21,294 nt of DNA, taken from positions 1 to 21,294 of the forward strand of contig CAXNAA020000441.1 of NCBI GenBank assembly GCA_964200075.2, in the 5' to 3' direction. The notes beneath the pieces were generated by a model. That model was not told where the DNA came from. It did no database searches and saw nothing but the letters and a program-made list of their open reading frames with translations. A program made the position numbers and the translations under genes. The DNA comes from Sphacelaria rigidula (taxonomy: Eukaryota; Phaeophyceae; Sphacelariales). Shown here one piece after another: positions 1 through 8,534 of this stretch; the stretch's first letter is position 1; every line of letters starts with the position of its first letter.

Positions 1-77
1 GATGCGTGGTCAATGGTCAAATGACTACGGCAAGCAACAAATGAGTACGCCCACCCCGCCCCCTCCCGCCCCCCCGT
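1..77 (+). pseudogene. 3' end of family A retroelement ORF plus C-rich tail (copy A1, cut by window edge)
   Basis: The last 13 codons of a recurring reading frame (tgc at 3 to stop TGA at 42-44) end in the residues NGQMTTASNK. They are followed at once by GTACGCCC and a C-rich tract to about 77. Near-identical endings occur at 2862, at 2953 and, on the other strand, near 340, which shows that this is a dispersed repeat. From memory, this C-terminus is a common transposon-encoded ending in several marine eukaryotes, but I cannot search for it. The upstream part lies outside the window. Confidence 0.7.
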
Positions 78-334
78 AACGCCGCGATGGCCACTCATAC
101 AAAACACCACACATAGTCATACCTCGCCTTCCCTGTTTGCTGCTCCCTGAGGGCTGCCATCTTGGCTCGGACTTTGTGCGGCAGCCTGCCGCGCACCGAA
201 AGCAGGGCCCAACGATGGGCGCTACTTTGCACCGATCGCAGCGTATGCCGGGGTTTGTTAGGGGCGCTTGGCATCGCGTGTAGGGCACAAGAATGTTGGA
301 GGTCCATAGCCTATGAGGTGGAACGAACGGATGG

Positions 335-1108
335 AGAGGGGGGTGGGTACTACAGTGATCTATTTCTTGCCTTCGTCATTTGTGCATTGCCACGCCTTCC
401 TTTCGAGACGGACCACTGTTCCTATTCCTAACAATGATACCTCCGGCATTCGAGCGCTCATTACGTTTGTTCCATACATAGCACAAAAACCTTGTACATA
501 TCTTATCCCCGTCCTGTTTCGCCGTCTATGACCACCATCCATCTTTCCTAGCATAGCCATCGTTTTCTCGATATTATATCACGTACCAAACGATTTCATG
601 TAACATTCGTTTATTTGCCATATTTCCCATTCCAACACGTCCTGTTCCTCCTTGTATACTTCACATTCTGCCATCATATGAGTTCTATTCTCTCTTGCTT
701 TGCCACAGGGAAAATTCTGTGCATCTACTTCCTCCTCCAGCCGACTACTGGTATACTGTGCCTTAATCTTACTGACAGGTCCAGGTCCACCACTCGAAAT
801 GGCAGTTTCAATTTTTTTGCCTCCTCCATCGAGCCGCGCAGATATCTTTTCATCCCTGTGCTCTTTCTGGACACCCCGTATATCTTCAGGTGCTCTTCCT
901 CATCCACTTTTCGTCTGAGCACTTGCTTCCCCCTTATTTTCATCATGTCTTCCACTTTTCCTTGTATCCCCCTAAAGTCACCCATGAACATTATCTCGTC
1001 GTGGTTTCCTCCTATATCCTCCGATACTTTCTCGACTACGCTATCCCACCTTATTCCAGTCTGCCCTTTCCTTACTTTCTTCCATGCAGCCCTGTCAACT
1101 ATGGCTAG
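335..1108 (-). pseudogene. Family A retroelement ORF, C-terminal ~230 codons, broken (copy A2)
   Basis: Read on the minus strand, this is a decayed C-terminal region of the same element as the copies at 1, 2700 and 2899. From the start inward it shows AAWKKVRKGQTGIRWDSVVE, then an open stretch (991-725) containing MFMGDF and SMEEAKKLKLPFRV. After a frameshift comes a Cys/His segment, PCGKARENRTHMMAECEVY, resembling the C-x-C...H...C knuckle at the C-terminus of many non-LTR retrotransposon proteins. Then follow an in-frame stop, NIEKTMAMLG, and in another frame GDKICTRFLCYVWNKRNERS and the diverged ending NSGPSRKE. At least two frame changes and two stops show it is dead. The part upstream of 1108 is missing, and a G-rich tract (1109-1140) lies at that edge. 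Assignment to a LINE rather than another transposon class is inference from the knuckle; no reverse transcriptase core is present here. Confidence 0.65.
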
Positions 1109-1376
1109 TTATGTGGGTGGGTGGGGGTGGGGGGTGAGGGGAAAGTAAGGCATCGCCCTCCCCAACGCGAAGATCGCAGACATCGCGTACCCGACGGAGC
1201 CAACACGGTCAACACGGGGGGTAGATCTCTGCCGTTGCTGGGGCTAGTCCATGACATACCTGCAGACGAGTAGCCGTGACACACAATCTTCCCAGTATTA
1301 TTGCGGGATGCTGCTCAGGTATCCAACATTTCTAATCTCTGGCTCACTAACTGACAAAAGAAAATCTACAGCGTGA
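1109..1376. other. Spacer with G-rich tract, no gene seen
   Basis: A G-rich stretch (1113-1140, repeated GGGTGG) abuts the truncated edge of the family A copy. The rest shows no coding signal, RNA gene or repeat that I can support. Confidence 0.4.
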
Positions 1377-1691
1377 GCCGCCGCGTCCCGGTGGTGTAAA
1401 TGTCCGACTGTCCTCTTTAGGGTGGAGAGAACGAGGGTCCCATTCCCCATGCCTTGGGTTTTTTCTTCGTAATATCTGACTTCCACCGTGGAAAGCGTGA
1501 TGACGTGAGTAGATAAAGTAGTCGACTGAGTGTGCTTGATGGGAGGTGACGCGGTGCGGGAGTGCCGATAGTCATAACCCAATCCACGAGACCAAAATGC
1601 AAGGCGTGTACCGGGGGGGACAAGGGTTGATCCCTCGAAACCACAGACTCATCCCGAGGAAGAGGAGAGGTTCGAAGTGCGACAAAAAAAA
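1377..1691 (+). mobile_element. tRNA-derived SINE, family S1, copy 1
   Basis: The sequence aligns by eye along its whole length, at roughly three-quarters identity, with 20508-20817. The head carries RNA polymerase III internal promoter elements: an A-box match TGGTGTAAATG (1392-1402) and a degraded B box GGTCCCATTCC (1436-1446, two changes from GGTTCGATTCC). Shared body blocks include CTTCTTCGTAATATCT, ACCGTGGAAAGCGTGAT, AGTAGTCGACTGAGT and GGCGTGTACCGGGGG. It ends AAGTGCGAC followed by an A run (1683-1691). The head cannot fold into a tRNA because the acceptor arms do not pair, so this is a SINE and not a tRNA gene. No target-site duplication could be identified. Confidence 0.75.
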
Positions 1692-1734
1692 TACTACGTA
1701 GTATATATAGAGCAGTAAAGGGGGGTGGGGGTAG

Positions 1735-1744
1735 NNNNNNNNNN
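1735..1744. other. Assembly gap (10 N)
   Basis: Ten Ns follow a G-rich stretch and precede a purine-rich tract. The fixed size of ten suggests a placeholder of unknown true length. Confidence 0.95.
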
Positions 1745-1813
1745 AAAAACCCCAAAACAGGGAGAGGAGGAAGGAGAGGAGAGAGGGAAAAAAAAAAAGA
1801 ATTTTGTTGAGGT

Positions 1814-1865
<52 letters not shown>
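1814..1865 (+). repeat. 52-base G homopolymer
   Basis: An uninterrupted run of G lies 69 bases after an assembly gap and is preceded by an A run and GA-rich sequence. It could be the antisense of a poly(C) element tail, a quadruplex-forming tract, or a sequencing/assembly artefact. Length is not reliable. Proline- or glycine-repeat reading frames across it are meaningless. Confidence 0.9.
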
Positions 1866-2640
1866 CGTACTGCTGGACGGGGGAAGCACAAGCTGTGCGA
1901 GGACTAATACAGCTGTTGATGCAAGTTTTGTTTGGAGAGGTAACGATCACCTCGCGTGGCGCAGACCGTTGGTGTCGTTGCAAAAAATCAGAGATGACGT
2001 ATGAATTAATGCAGAACAAACAGGCTTGTACGCTCGGGTAGAATCTCGTACACAAAGCTAGCCCGAGCGCAGAGGGAAAATCAAATCTTGTCCGTCCAAG
2101 ACTTTCCTTTGCTCAGTCTGGAGTCATGAGCTAAAATTCAATATGCATGTTGGTACGTATAGAAAAATGGTACCCCTCAGCAATCGCGCTTCGCCACCGC
2201 GGCGGTATTGCGTGATATTGGTCCATTCTTCATTTACCAGATATTGGAAACCTTGGTGCCGAAGGACGAAACAAAAAAACGACGAAGTACAGCTATTCGG
2301 CTCATGGTTATCAGCAAAAGACGTGCTGGGCTTCTAACATAGCTCATTACTCGAAGAATGCGCGAAGGGGAAAGCGAAAAAAACGGCAAGCTTCGCATCG
2401 GAATAATTTTTCATATATCACTCAATTACTCTAGCGGGGAATATCAGGGGATCTATCTTATGACTTGAAATTGAGTACGGGATCAGAAATTCAAACCGAT
2501 CAGAAGCGCCTAATAAACCTTGGGGTTTAATTTTGACCCATTTCAAAAGCAAGATTGTTTCTCAGCGGCTGCTTTCAAAACTAAGTAATGAGAACAGTCC
2601 GTATCTCCACGAGCCCGACCTGGAAGCATTAAAACCAGAG
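1866..2640. other. No gene recognised
   Basis: This is moderately AT-rich sequence with no long open frame, no family A or B homology and no RNA gene that I can support. Confidence 0.4.
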
Positions 2641-2699
2641 CCTTCTGTGTGGTGTACCTAATATACCATAGATACAGACATTATCCCCCCGCCCCCTTT

Positions 2700-2898
2700 C
2701 AACAGGAAGGGGATAAGATAAGTCAAACGTTTTTGTGTAGTGTATGAAAAAAATATATCGAGCGCCCACATCTTGGAAGTGTCTCTATTACGAGTATGAA
2801 CGGTGCTCCGTCTCGAAAGGGATGCATGGTCAGTGGTCAAATGATGAAGGTAAGCAACAAATGAGTGCGACCCCTCCCTGCCCTCCTCCCCCTTTGCC
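2700..2898 (+). pseudogene. Family A retroelement ORF 3' end plus C-rich tail (copy A3)
   Basis: The frame GDKISQTFLCSV, then an in-frame TGA (2745-2747) where the minus-strand copy at 335-1108 has Trp, then ERPHLGSVSITSMNGAPSRK and a stop TGA at 2862-2864. The minus-strand copy has GDKICTRFLCYVWNKRNERS and NSGPSRKE at the same positions, so the two are homologous. The stop is followed by GTGCGACCCC and a C-rich tract to about 2898. The copy is 5'-truncated and non-coding. Confidence 0.7.
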
Positions 2899-2986
2899 CC
2901 GTCTCGACAGGGATGCGTGATCAACGGTCAAATGACTAAGACAAGCAGCAAATGAGTACGCCCCCCCCCCCTCCCCTACTCGTATA
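2899..2986 (+). pseudogene. Family A ORF terminal 18 codons plus C-rich tail, in tandem (copy A4)
   Basis: Directly after the C-rich tail of copy A3 the ending restarts at PSRQGCVINGQMTKTSSK, with a stop TGA at 2953-2955 and then GTACG and a run of C to about 2986. The two 3' ends are thus in tandem, joined tail to body. The tract is followed immediately by a SINE head. Confidence 0.7.
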
Positions 2987-2991
2987 CACAG

Positions 2992-3192
2992 GTCGCCCCG
3001 GTGGCTCAGTTGGTAGCGTTGAATCCTCCTGACGGTTGGGGTCGTGGGTTCGAATCTCGGTGAAGTCACACAATCTGGGATTTTTTCTCACACCATGCCC
3101 AACAGTGGAGAGCGACTACATCTTGAGTAAAAATATTCGACTTCAAGGTCAACGAGGGAAAGGGACTACTGAACCCTTCTTGCGACAAAAAA
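2992..3192 (+). mobile_element. tRNA-derived SINE, family S2
   Basis: The head has a full A-box match TGGCTCAGTTG (3002-3012) and a near-perfect B box GGTTCGAATCT (3047-3057) at tRNA spacing. The bases before and after do not form an acceptor stem, and the T stem has only four pairs, so this is not a functional tRNA gene. The body differs from family S1, but both share CCCGGTGG in the head and TGCGAC plus an A run at the 3' end (3181-3191). It lies directly downstream of two family A tails. Confidence 0.65.
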
Positions 3193-3732
3193 GAAGGCAA
3201 GTACAGCATGAGGGAGATGGAGTAATAAGACAAAATAAAAAAAGTAATCTCCTGTGTTGGCCTTCCTCCTGTATGACCCGGCATATTCGCCAACATATCC
3301 CGAAAGGTCGAGACTGGCATCGACAGTAGACAGGAGGATAATATTTATCCTGTTCCGGCGAAAACTCGGCGTGTTTCGTCCCGGCTTTGTTGGGATGGAC
3401 CCTCGATAGGGTTGGCGTCGGTTGGTTATAACGCTGTTAAACACGCCACTCACTGCGTAAGCTAGGCAACCGGGGTACCGTTTTTTTTCGCGCCCTTGCG
3501 TTGTTTTAGCGGAAACCATGACGGTAGTCGAGCTTGATCATATTGTGTGGCGTGGGAGAACCATCATTCCGTCTAAAGGAATGGTCATCCTTCGTCCCCC
3601 CTTGATGCACACCAGGCAGAGCTTCACTGACTCAAAAAATGTCGTCAGGTACAGCACGGGCATATCCATTCTTAAAATTTCTTGAGACAAGCATAGAAAT
3701 AGACACACACGGGGAAGGCCTTTTGGAGTTGA
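3193..3732. other. No gene recognised
   Basis: No supported gene. A short palindrome AGGATAA-TAT-TTATCCT lies near 3335-3352. Frames in this stretch are short and lack features. Confidence 0.35.
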
Positions 3733-3951
3733 CTACCTGAGCTTCGCGTGGGCGCAGCTGTCTCCCCTTCGTGCTGCGCAAGCGTCTGCCCCCAGTACCA
3801 AGGCCGCCTGGTGCAGGATCCAGCGGTGCTCATGTTGCCGCCGCTGCATCAGATACTTGGCTTGCAGCAGCGCCACGGTTTCGCTGGTTTGCTGTTGCCA
3901 CAGCAGGCATAGCCGCGCCTTGGCCCCATCTCCAGAGCGCCTGGAGAACAT
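3733..3951 (-). CDS. Possible coding segment, unrecognised (72 codons)
   Basis: This is a GC-rich island in a less GC-rich neighbourhood, open on the minus strand from ATG at 3951 to a stop at 3733. The product would be basic and helix-prone, with runs such as ETVALLQAKYLMQRRQHEHR and an Ala/Cys-rich C-terminus. No family is recognised and no clear splice sites bracket it. It could be an exon, a captured gene fragment or chance. The opposite strand is also open for 60 codons but is compositionally less protein-like. Confidence 0.25.
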   Translation of the reverse strand: MFSRRSGDGAKARLCLLWQQQTSETVALLQAKYLMQRRQHEHRWILHQAALVLGADACAARRGDSCAHAKLR

Positions 3952-4292
3952 AACGGTCGGTTCAAGGTGACGGTATCATTCAACGTCCGACGAGACCACT
4001 ACCAAAAATCACCTTGGCTACAGAGTACGACACTACACGGGATTCCACTTGTAATCTACGTACGGATTTGTATGGTTCCATAATTTTGAGAAGTCATCGT
4101 ATTTGTTTCCCTCTGGTTGGAGGTTAAACAAGGAAATTAAAGGCTACTGCGATCATGGAGCGTAATTCTTGGGGTCAAGAGCCAATCAGGAACGTCTAGT
4201 GACAGACTCCAGAACTTGAAGAGCAACCTGCAAGTTGCCCATCTGGGAGTTGCATCGAAGGACGTACAAAATCAAGACAGTACATACCTTAC
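3952..4292. other. No gene recognised
   Basis: Nothing supported. A foldback structure starts at 4293. Confidence 0.35.
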
Positions 4293-4493
4293 AATATTTC
4301 AAGGTTGTATTCTGTAGGGTATAGCGAGTGGAATTCGGGTATTTTGACGAGTATGAAAGAGGTGTTTCGTGGGCAAATACCCTTCCGAAACCATATCAGA
4401 GTGTGTTTGGTACACATAACAATATGGTTTAGTATGCTAACTAAAAATCCCCCACTTTAGGATATACCCTACAGAACACATCGTTGCAATATT
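4293..4493. repeat. 201-bp foldback: 31-bp imperfect terminal inverted repeat with two inner hairpins
   Basis: Bases 4293-4323 are the reverse complement of 4463-4493 with about four mismatches in 31. The inner 14 bases (TTCTGTAGGGTATA) match perfectly. Inside are two more hairpins: GGGTATTT at 4337-4344 with AAATACCC at 4375-4382, and AAACCATAT at 4388-4396 with ATATGGTTT at 4422-4430. This resembles a small foldback MITE or a structured RNA. No target-site duplication is visible. No coding capacity. Confidence 0.6.
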
Positions 4494-4714
4494 TCATGTT
4501 CACACGCGGGCTTCGATTTTGTGTTTCGACCCTTATGAAAACGGTAGGGCGTGGTGGCATGTCAGGAAAATCCACAGGACCGTTGCATCACGGCTACAAT
4601 AGAGGCATCTTCTCTTCACAGCGCAGCACATCCACAACATCATATTTGCCCTTCAAGATGAAAGGCCCTTGCGCGGACGTGGCTGATACCTGTCATCAAC
4701 CATGTCTGAACATG

Positions 4715-5756
4715 TCCTGTCGTGACCGCTAAAGGCCCCAAGGAGGCTGGCCGCCCCCACAAATACTGGGGGAACAACCTGCAGGAGAAATTGCGTGCAC
4801 TAGAGGCTTTCCCACGCAAAGGAGTGCGACGGAAATGGTTCCATTGCGGTGTGGAGATGGGCGATGCACACAATCGGGTCACTGCGGCGAGGAACATGGG
4901 CAAATGGCCTCTTGGAGCCGATAAAGGGGCGAGACAGTACGCGAACACGTGCCGACGCGACGACAACCGCCAACCGGACCTCCGCCACGGATAAGAAGCT
5001 GCTGCGTCGAGAGCCGCCGATCGGAGAGCCGCCATTCGGAGAGCTGCCACCGCTAACACAACGCCAGCAATAGCTCGCGAGGCATCCAGGATGGAAATGA
5101 CGAGAGAATCACCCGCTGTGTACCCGAGTAGGGATAACTGGGGGGAGGTGGGCTCACACGACAACTGAAACTGACGTACCTCTGCCTTTAACTATCAACC
5201 GTTGATTTTTGTCCTTGGTTCGATGGTCTTGCGGGGTGCTCTGGTTGTGCATTTGCACCCGCTCTACTGTACTATGTCCTTGGGCTTCATCACTACTTCA
5301 GTTTCCCCCTTCTCTCTTGTCTCTCTTGTCTCTCTTCTCTCTCTCTCTTTCCTCCCGGTGTACGAGTATGCCAGTCCAAGTTTGGCGCTTCACGCCCGCA
5401 GGGTTTATGGATGAGCGCTTCATCCAAAAATAGTGATGTCGGAATAGATGAGCCACAATCTGTTCCCAAGGCTTGCTTGTTTTCAGGTGTGTTTTTTTTA
5501 GTTTGAGGGCATGTGCTTTTGCGGAAGACCTTTTCCACCTGAAGTCACGTTGCAGAGGTTGGGCCCTCTTTTTTTCCAGACTACTCTGGCTGTTCCATCC
5601 TTTGCTTCCCTTCACTTTTCTACGGAGAGTTTTTCCGTTTTGTTCATCTCGGGTAGGTCTATCATGTGATCACGGCTAGGTCTCTGGTAGATCAGTTCAT
5701 CTGCGACTATCGATCAATAGAATGGACTAACCAACTTCGACTAATTGATTGACTGA
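4715..5756 (+). mobile_element. LINE family B, 5'-truncated copy B1 (C-terminal ORF end plus 3' UTR)
   Basis: From 4722 the frame reads AKGPKEAGRPHKYWGNNLQE, then ALEAFPRKGVRRKWFHCG and AARNMGKW. This is the GRP...W...L / PRKG / W style of C-terminal tail that follows reverse transcriptase in many non-LTR elements. It aligns with 11270-11595 and 14805-15158. A frameshift near 4990 leads to a block ending at a TAG (5129-5131) at the same place as the stop in the other copies. The 3' UTR (5132 onward) shares the GTTGTGCATTTG region, a (TCTCT) pyrimidine tract (5310-5355) and the terminal motif (5631-5714: TTTTCCGTTTTGTTCATCTC ... GATCAGTTCATCTGCGACTA). Truncation at about 4715 fits incomplete target-primed reverse transcription. 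A partial second terminal motif may lie at 5800-5867. Confidence 0.75.
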
Positions 5757-6378
5757 GGCCGTGTCTTATCAAATTGTTTTCGACTCGAAAACGTACGGTG
5801 GAGTTGAATTTGCTCGTACCTGATACGTCCACTACATTCATGTTCTCAACCATCTGAGGAAAATAAATACCGTAAAAGTGCGAGAGATGGCACCGGGTGC
5901 GATCGATTTTTTTAATGTTTCTTTCTCGGATTTTTTTTCGCACCCCGGTGCCATCTCCCCGACCCCGGTGCCAAAATGCAATTGAATGATTATTTCTGGA
6001 TTATTCAACGCACTACGGTGCCATCTCTCCGACCGGTGCGATGCCCAAACAAATGCAAACCGTGGCTTACATACATACTGATGATGCTACAGCAGTGCTG
6101 AAAGCGGGCACCCCGGTGCCATCTCTCGCATCATCACCGCACCCCATACCGCCTTACAGCAACTCATCGGTACCGTTGTACGAGCAGATAAAGGTGTGAT
6201 GTAATAACGGGAAGAAACAGGAAGCACACACCAGACGCACCTACACCGCTAGCTGTACACCGCGCACAACAACCCGAACCAGAAAAGGCGGCGAAATAGA
6301 TGAAAAAAGAAAAATCTCCCGCCAAGGTCCCGCCGATTTTTTTTGTGTGGTACCGCAGAGCACACATACAACCCAACC

Positions 6379-6498
6379 ATGTCAGAGGACGCAGGTGCCC
6401 AAACCACCTCCTCACAGCCTAGTGGCAATGCTGCTACTGCTGCTCCTACTTCGGCTGCTTCATTTGGGTGTGTACGGTACTTTGTTCGGACGGAATGA
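6379..6498 (+). CDS. Possible leftover first exon inside the TIR element (39 codons)
   Basis: An ATG in good context (CCAACCATG) opens MSEDAGAQTTSSQPSGNAAT, an Ala/Ser/Thr-rich N-terminus, then a short tail to a stop at 6496-6498. A possible donor, TTTGG|GTGTGT, lies near 6469. It could be the first exon of a lost transposase or a captured host exon. Unrecognised; it may also be chance. Confidence 0.2.
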   Translation: MSEDAGAQTTSSQPSGNAATAAPTSAASFGCVRYFVRTE

Positions 6499-6685
6499 GC
6501 GATTTTCCATGCGGATTAAATGAAAATAACAGACATCATCCTGCCTGAACCGTGACCATACGCAAAGCAGTGTTGCCTCAACAACATGTTGACAACACTA
6601 CACACGTGAAAGGTACCCATGTGTGTACATGCAGCAGCTCATGAGCGGCCCTGCTCCACCCGCGACACCCTCAAAGTTGGGTTCC

Positions 6686-6725
6686 GGGTCGGTAAGATCG
6701 CACCGAAGTGCGATCTTACCGACCC
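6686..6725. repeat. Perfect 18-bp hairpin with CGAA loop
   Basis: GGGTCGGTAAGATCGCAC (6686-6703), loop CGAA (6704-6707), and the exact reverse complement (6708-6725). It lies inside the TIR element near its right end. It was built partly from the element's own GACCCCGGTGC-type repeat, so it may be a by-product of an inverted subterminal duplication. Confidence 0.8.
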
Positions 6726-6875
6726 CGGTGCGAAAATACAATTAAATCATGCCATTTTCACTTCTTTTTTGCACACCCCCGTGCCAGCTCCCCGACCGGT
6801 GCCATCTTCCCGACCGGTGCCATCTCTCGCACTTTTACGGTAGTTTAGACGACTCAGAAACGAGCGAAATTAGTT

Positions 6876-7250
6876 TCGATTGATTGGTTGATTATCGCAC
6901 TTCAACCGATCCTCCATGAATCATGATCCAGCCGTGGTCATCATCCACGTGACAGACGTACCCGACATGAAAACAAAACGGAAACAGAAACACTCGCTGA
7001 TGAAAAATGAACAAAAGTACAGAGAAGGTAAACCAGACCGACGAAGTAGACTACGAAAAGAAAAAAAGCAAAGAAAGAAAGTCAACTGACCGCATATCTA
7101 GAGTCTTCATTGATCATGGCACCTCAACTAATTTCCGAAGGTAGCCATGGTCACAAGACGGACGTATCCAGGATAAGAAAGAAGAAATAGCTCGCCACAG
7201 GAAACTGGAGAAGGGCGACATCAAAAATGAAAATAGAATGAACAGATTAC
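6876..7250 (-). mobile_element. LINE family B 3' end, reverse orientation (copy B4)
   Basis: On the minus strand the sequence reads GCGAGCTATTTC...GGATACGTCC...GACCATGGCT (about 7205-7110), a T-rich stretch, then TTTCCGTTTTG...CGGGTACGTC...GATGATGACCACGGCTGGAT ... GTGCGATAATCAACC (about 6985-6876). Both blocks match the two terminal motifs at 15681-15780 and 15949-16050. The copy therefore carries the doubled 3' terminus. No coding part remains. Confidence 0.65.
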
Positions 7251-7636
7251 GTTGAGCTCACCCACCCCCCACCTTCCCCGAGAAACAAACAAAAAGTCTA
7301 CACGCCCATATGCATATCTTGAGCTCTTTATGTATCTCACAATATATTATACTTGGACTCTCAGCATCCCCGTTATATAAATGTTCCGAATCTAGGCCAA
7401 ACACCTCAGCCACTCCATGACAGGATCAAATTTTCACCTCTTAGACGCTTGCTACGGAGCTAGGTCAACGGGTATGCCAAAATAACCGCAAAGTCCGAAG
7501 CTGCGGATTTTTTCCGATCGCTCTTGCGATTGATCGATCATTTAACGGGTCATCGCCTAGGTGACGACGGCGGCGGCGAGCGTAGGGCTTTCCATGGCGG
7601 ATCCCAACTATTGATATAGTATAGACATGCGCTTGT
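7251..7636. other. No gene recognised
   Basis: A C-rich stretch (7258-7280) is followed by AT-rich sequence. Nothing is supported as a gene. Confidence 0.35.
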
Positions 7637-7862
7637 TTAAATTTTTTTGAATCGATCAGAATCGAGAGACCTCAAGAGTCTTTGGAGGATGGTCGATACC
7701 CACATTGTACACCTGGCCGAGTTTCTTTGCAGGTGACGTGCTGATAGTGGCGCGCACTGCTCTTTCCTGGGGATCTGCAGACCTCGGCGATGGATAGAGC
7801 GAACGTCATTCATGAGTGTACTTTCATTGTTTCTCACATGACGGCTACCATCCTCCCTGCTA

Positions 7863-8252
7863 CTATGAGAGGCCGTCAAAGATATTCGACCCTTTTAATG
7901 CCACGGTAGATACATCTGGGTCCTGCATATGTTTGTCAAGTCGAAATGATGCCGGCCGCGAAGCCCCCTCGAAATGACCATCACACAGTGACTGCCGAGC
8001 GCCAATCAGACACGCTTTCCACAACGACACGAAGGAGTCGTTGAGGTGTTTACGTTTGAAACGACCAAAGCGTGTGTTCGCCAAGATAACGAATAAGCAA
8101 AAGCGACGAAATTCTAAAGCCAACGAAAAATTACGGCCATGCTCCTGTGCAGCATGATGGACTTCAATTTCCCAACGAACTAGTATTTCATCATCCCGCA
8201 AGCGCGAGTAAGGTGTTGAAGCACAGGGAGAGGTGTTGCTGCAGATCGCCAT
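7863..8252 (-). CDS. Possible coding segment, unrecognised (129 codons)
   Basis: This is one of the longer frames outside the repeats, ATG at 8252 to a stop at 7863. The predicted product has a protein-like, mixed charged/aromatic composition in its middle, for example DDEILVRWEIEVHHAAQEHG and RFKRKHLNDSFVSLWKACL. There is no signal peptide and no motif that I can assign. A further minus-strand frame (7637-7879) overlaps its end in another frame, so a frameshift or intron is possible. It could be an exon, a decayed transposon gene or chance. Confidence 0.3.
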   Translation of the reverse strand: MAICSNTSPCASTPYSRLRDDEILVRWEIEVHHAAQEHGRNFSLALEFRRFCLFVILANTRFGRFKRKHLNDSFVSLWKACLIGARQSLCDGHFEGASRPASFRLDKHMQDPDVSTVALKGSNIFDGLS

Positions 8253-8259
8253 CAGCCCT

Positions 8260-8534
8260 CTCTTCGTTGCTGCGGCAATTGCATCGAATAAACCATAACG
8301 AATAGCGCAAGTGAAGCTTACTTCACTGTTATCGCAGTGAAGCGGTAATCAAACGAGCAACAACACGGGACTATCAGCAATAATACTGTTCCGAAATGAG
8401 CCTTGTGCTCAACGGGATAACTGAGCACCAACTTCATTTGTCCGCAGATACTCGAATGATACCTACGCCAACTACCTCGCGTAAGTCATGAATCCCGGAG
8501 CATAGCGCTTGTAAGGCCAGTTGCAAAAGCGAAC
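8260..8534. other. No gene recognised; small hairpin near 8308
   Basis: A short perfect hairpin AGTGAAG-CTTA-CTTCACT lies near 8310-8328. Nothing else is supported. Confidence 0.35.

Larger units (their letters stand above)
5870..6840. mobile_element. Non-autonomous TIR element, 971 bp, TA target duplication
   Basis: Bases 5870-5896 and 6814-6840 are a perfect 27-bp inverted repeat beginning CCGTAAAAGTGCGAG. Both ends are flanked outward by TA (5868-5869 and 6841-6842), as expected of the Tc1/mariner-type superfamily. Further copies of the inner TIR half (GGTGCCATCT) lie just inside both ends and at about 5947, 6018, 6113 and 6799. This resembles arrays of transposase-binding sites. No transposase frame is present, so the element would need a helper from elsewhere. 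Superfamily assignment rests on the TA alone. The element sits between two LINE B 3' ends of opposite orientation. Confidence 0.75.

Noticed and set aside
615-1148. Plus-strand open frame of 177 codons
   Set aside because: It is the complement of the family A retroelement copy on the minus strand, whose translation matches the copies at 2700 and 2899; the plus-strand peptide is low-complexity.
1417-2055. Minus-strand frame of 212 codons with a proline run
   Set aside because: It crosses the N gap and the G homopolymer and overlaps a SINE; it cannot be a real protein.
2994-3066. Possible tRNA gene
   Set aside because: A and B boxes are present but the acceptor stem does not pair and the D and T stems are imperfect; better explained as a SINE head.
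4484-4732. 82-codon frame resembling a segment of the frame at 19572 (both contain STLMK)
   Set aside because: The shared part is very short and the surrounding sequences do not align; probably chance.
5310-5360. CRISPR-like or tandem array in TCTCTTG repeats
   Set aside because: It is a simple pyrimidine microsatellite in the LINE 3' UTR with no spacers; eukaryotic context.
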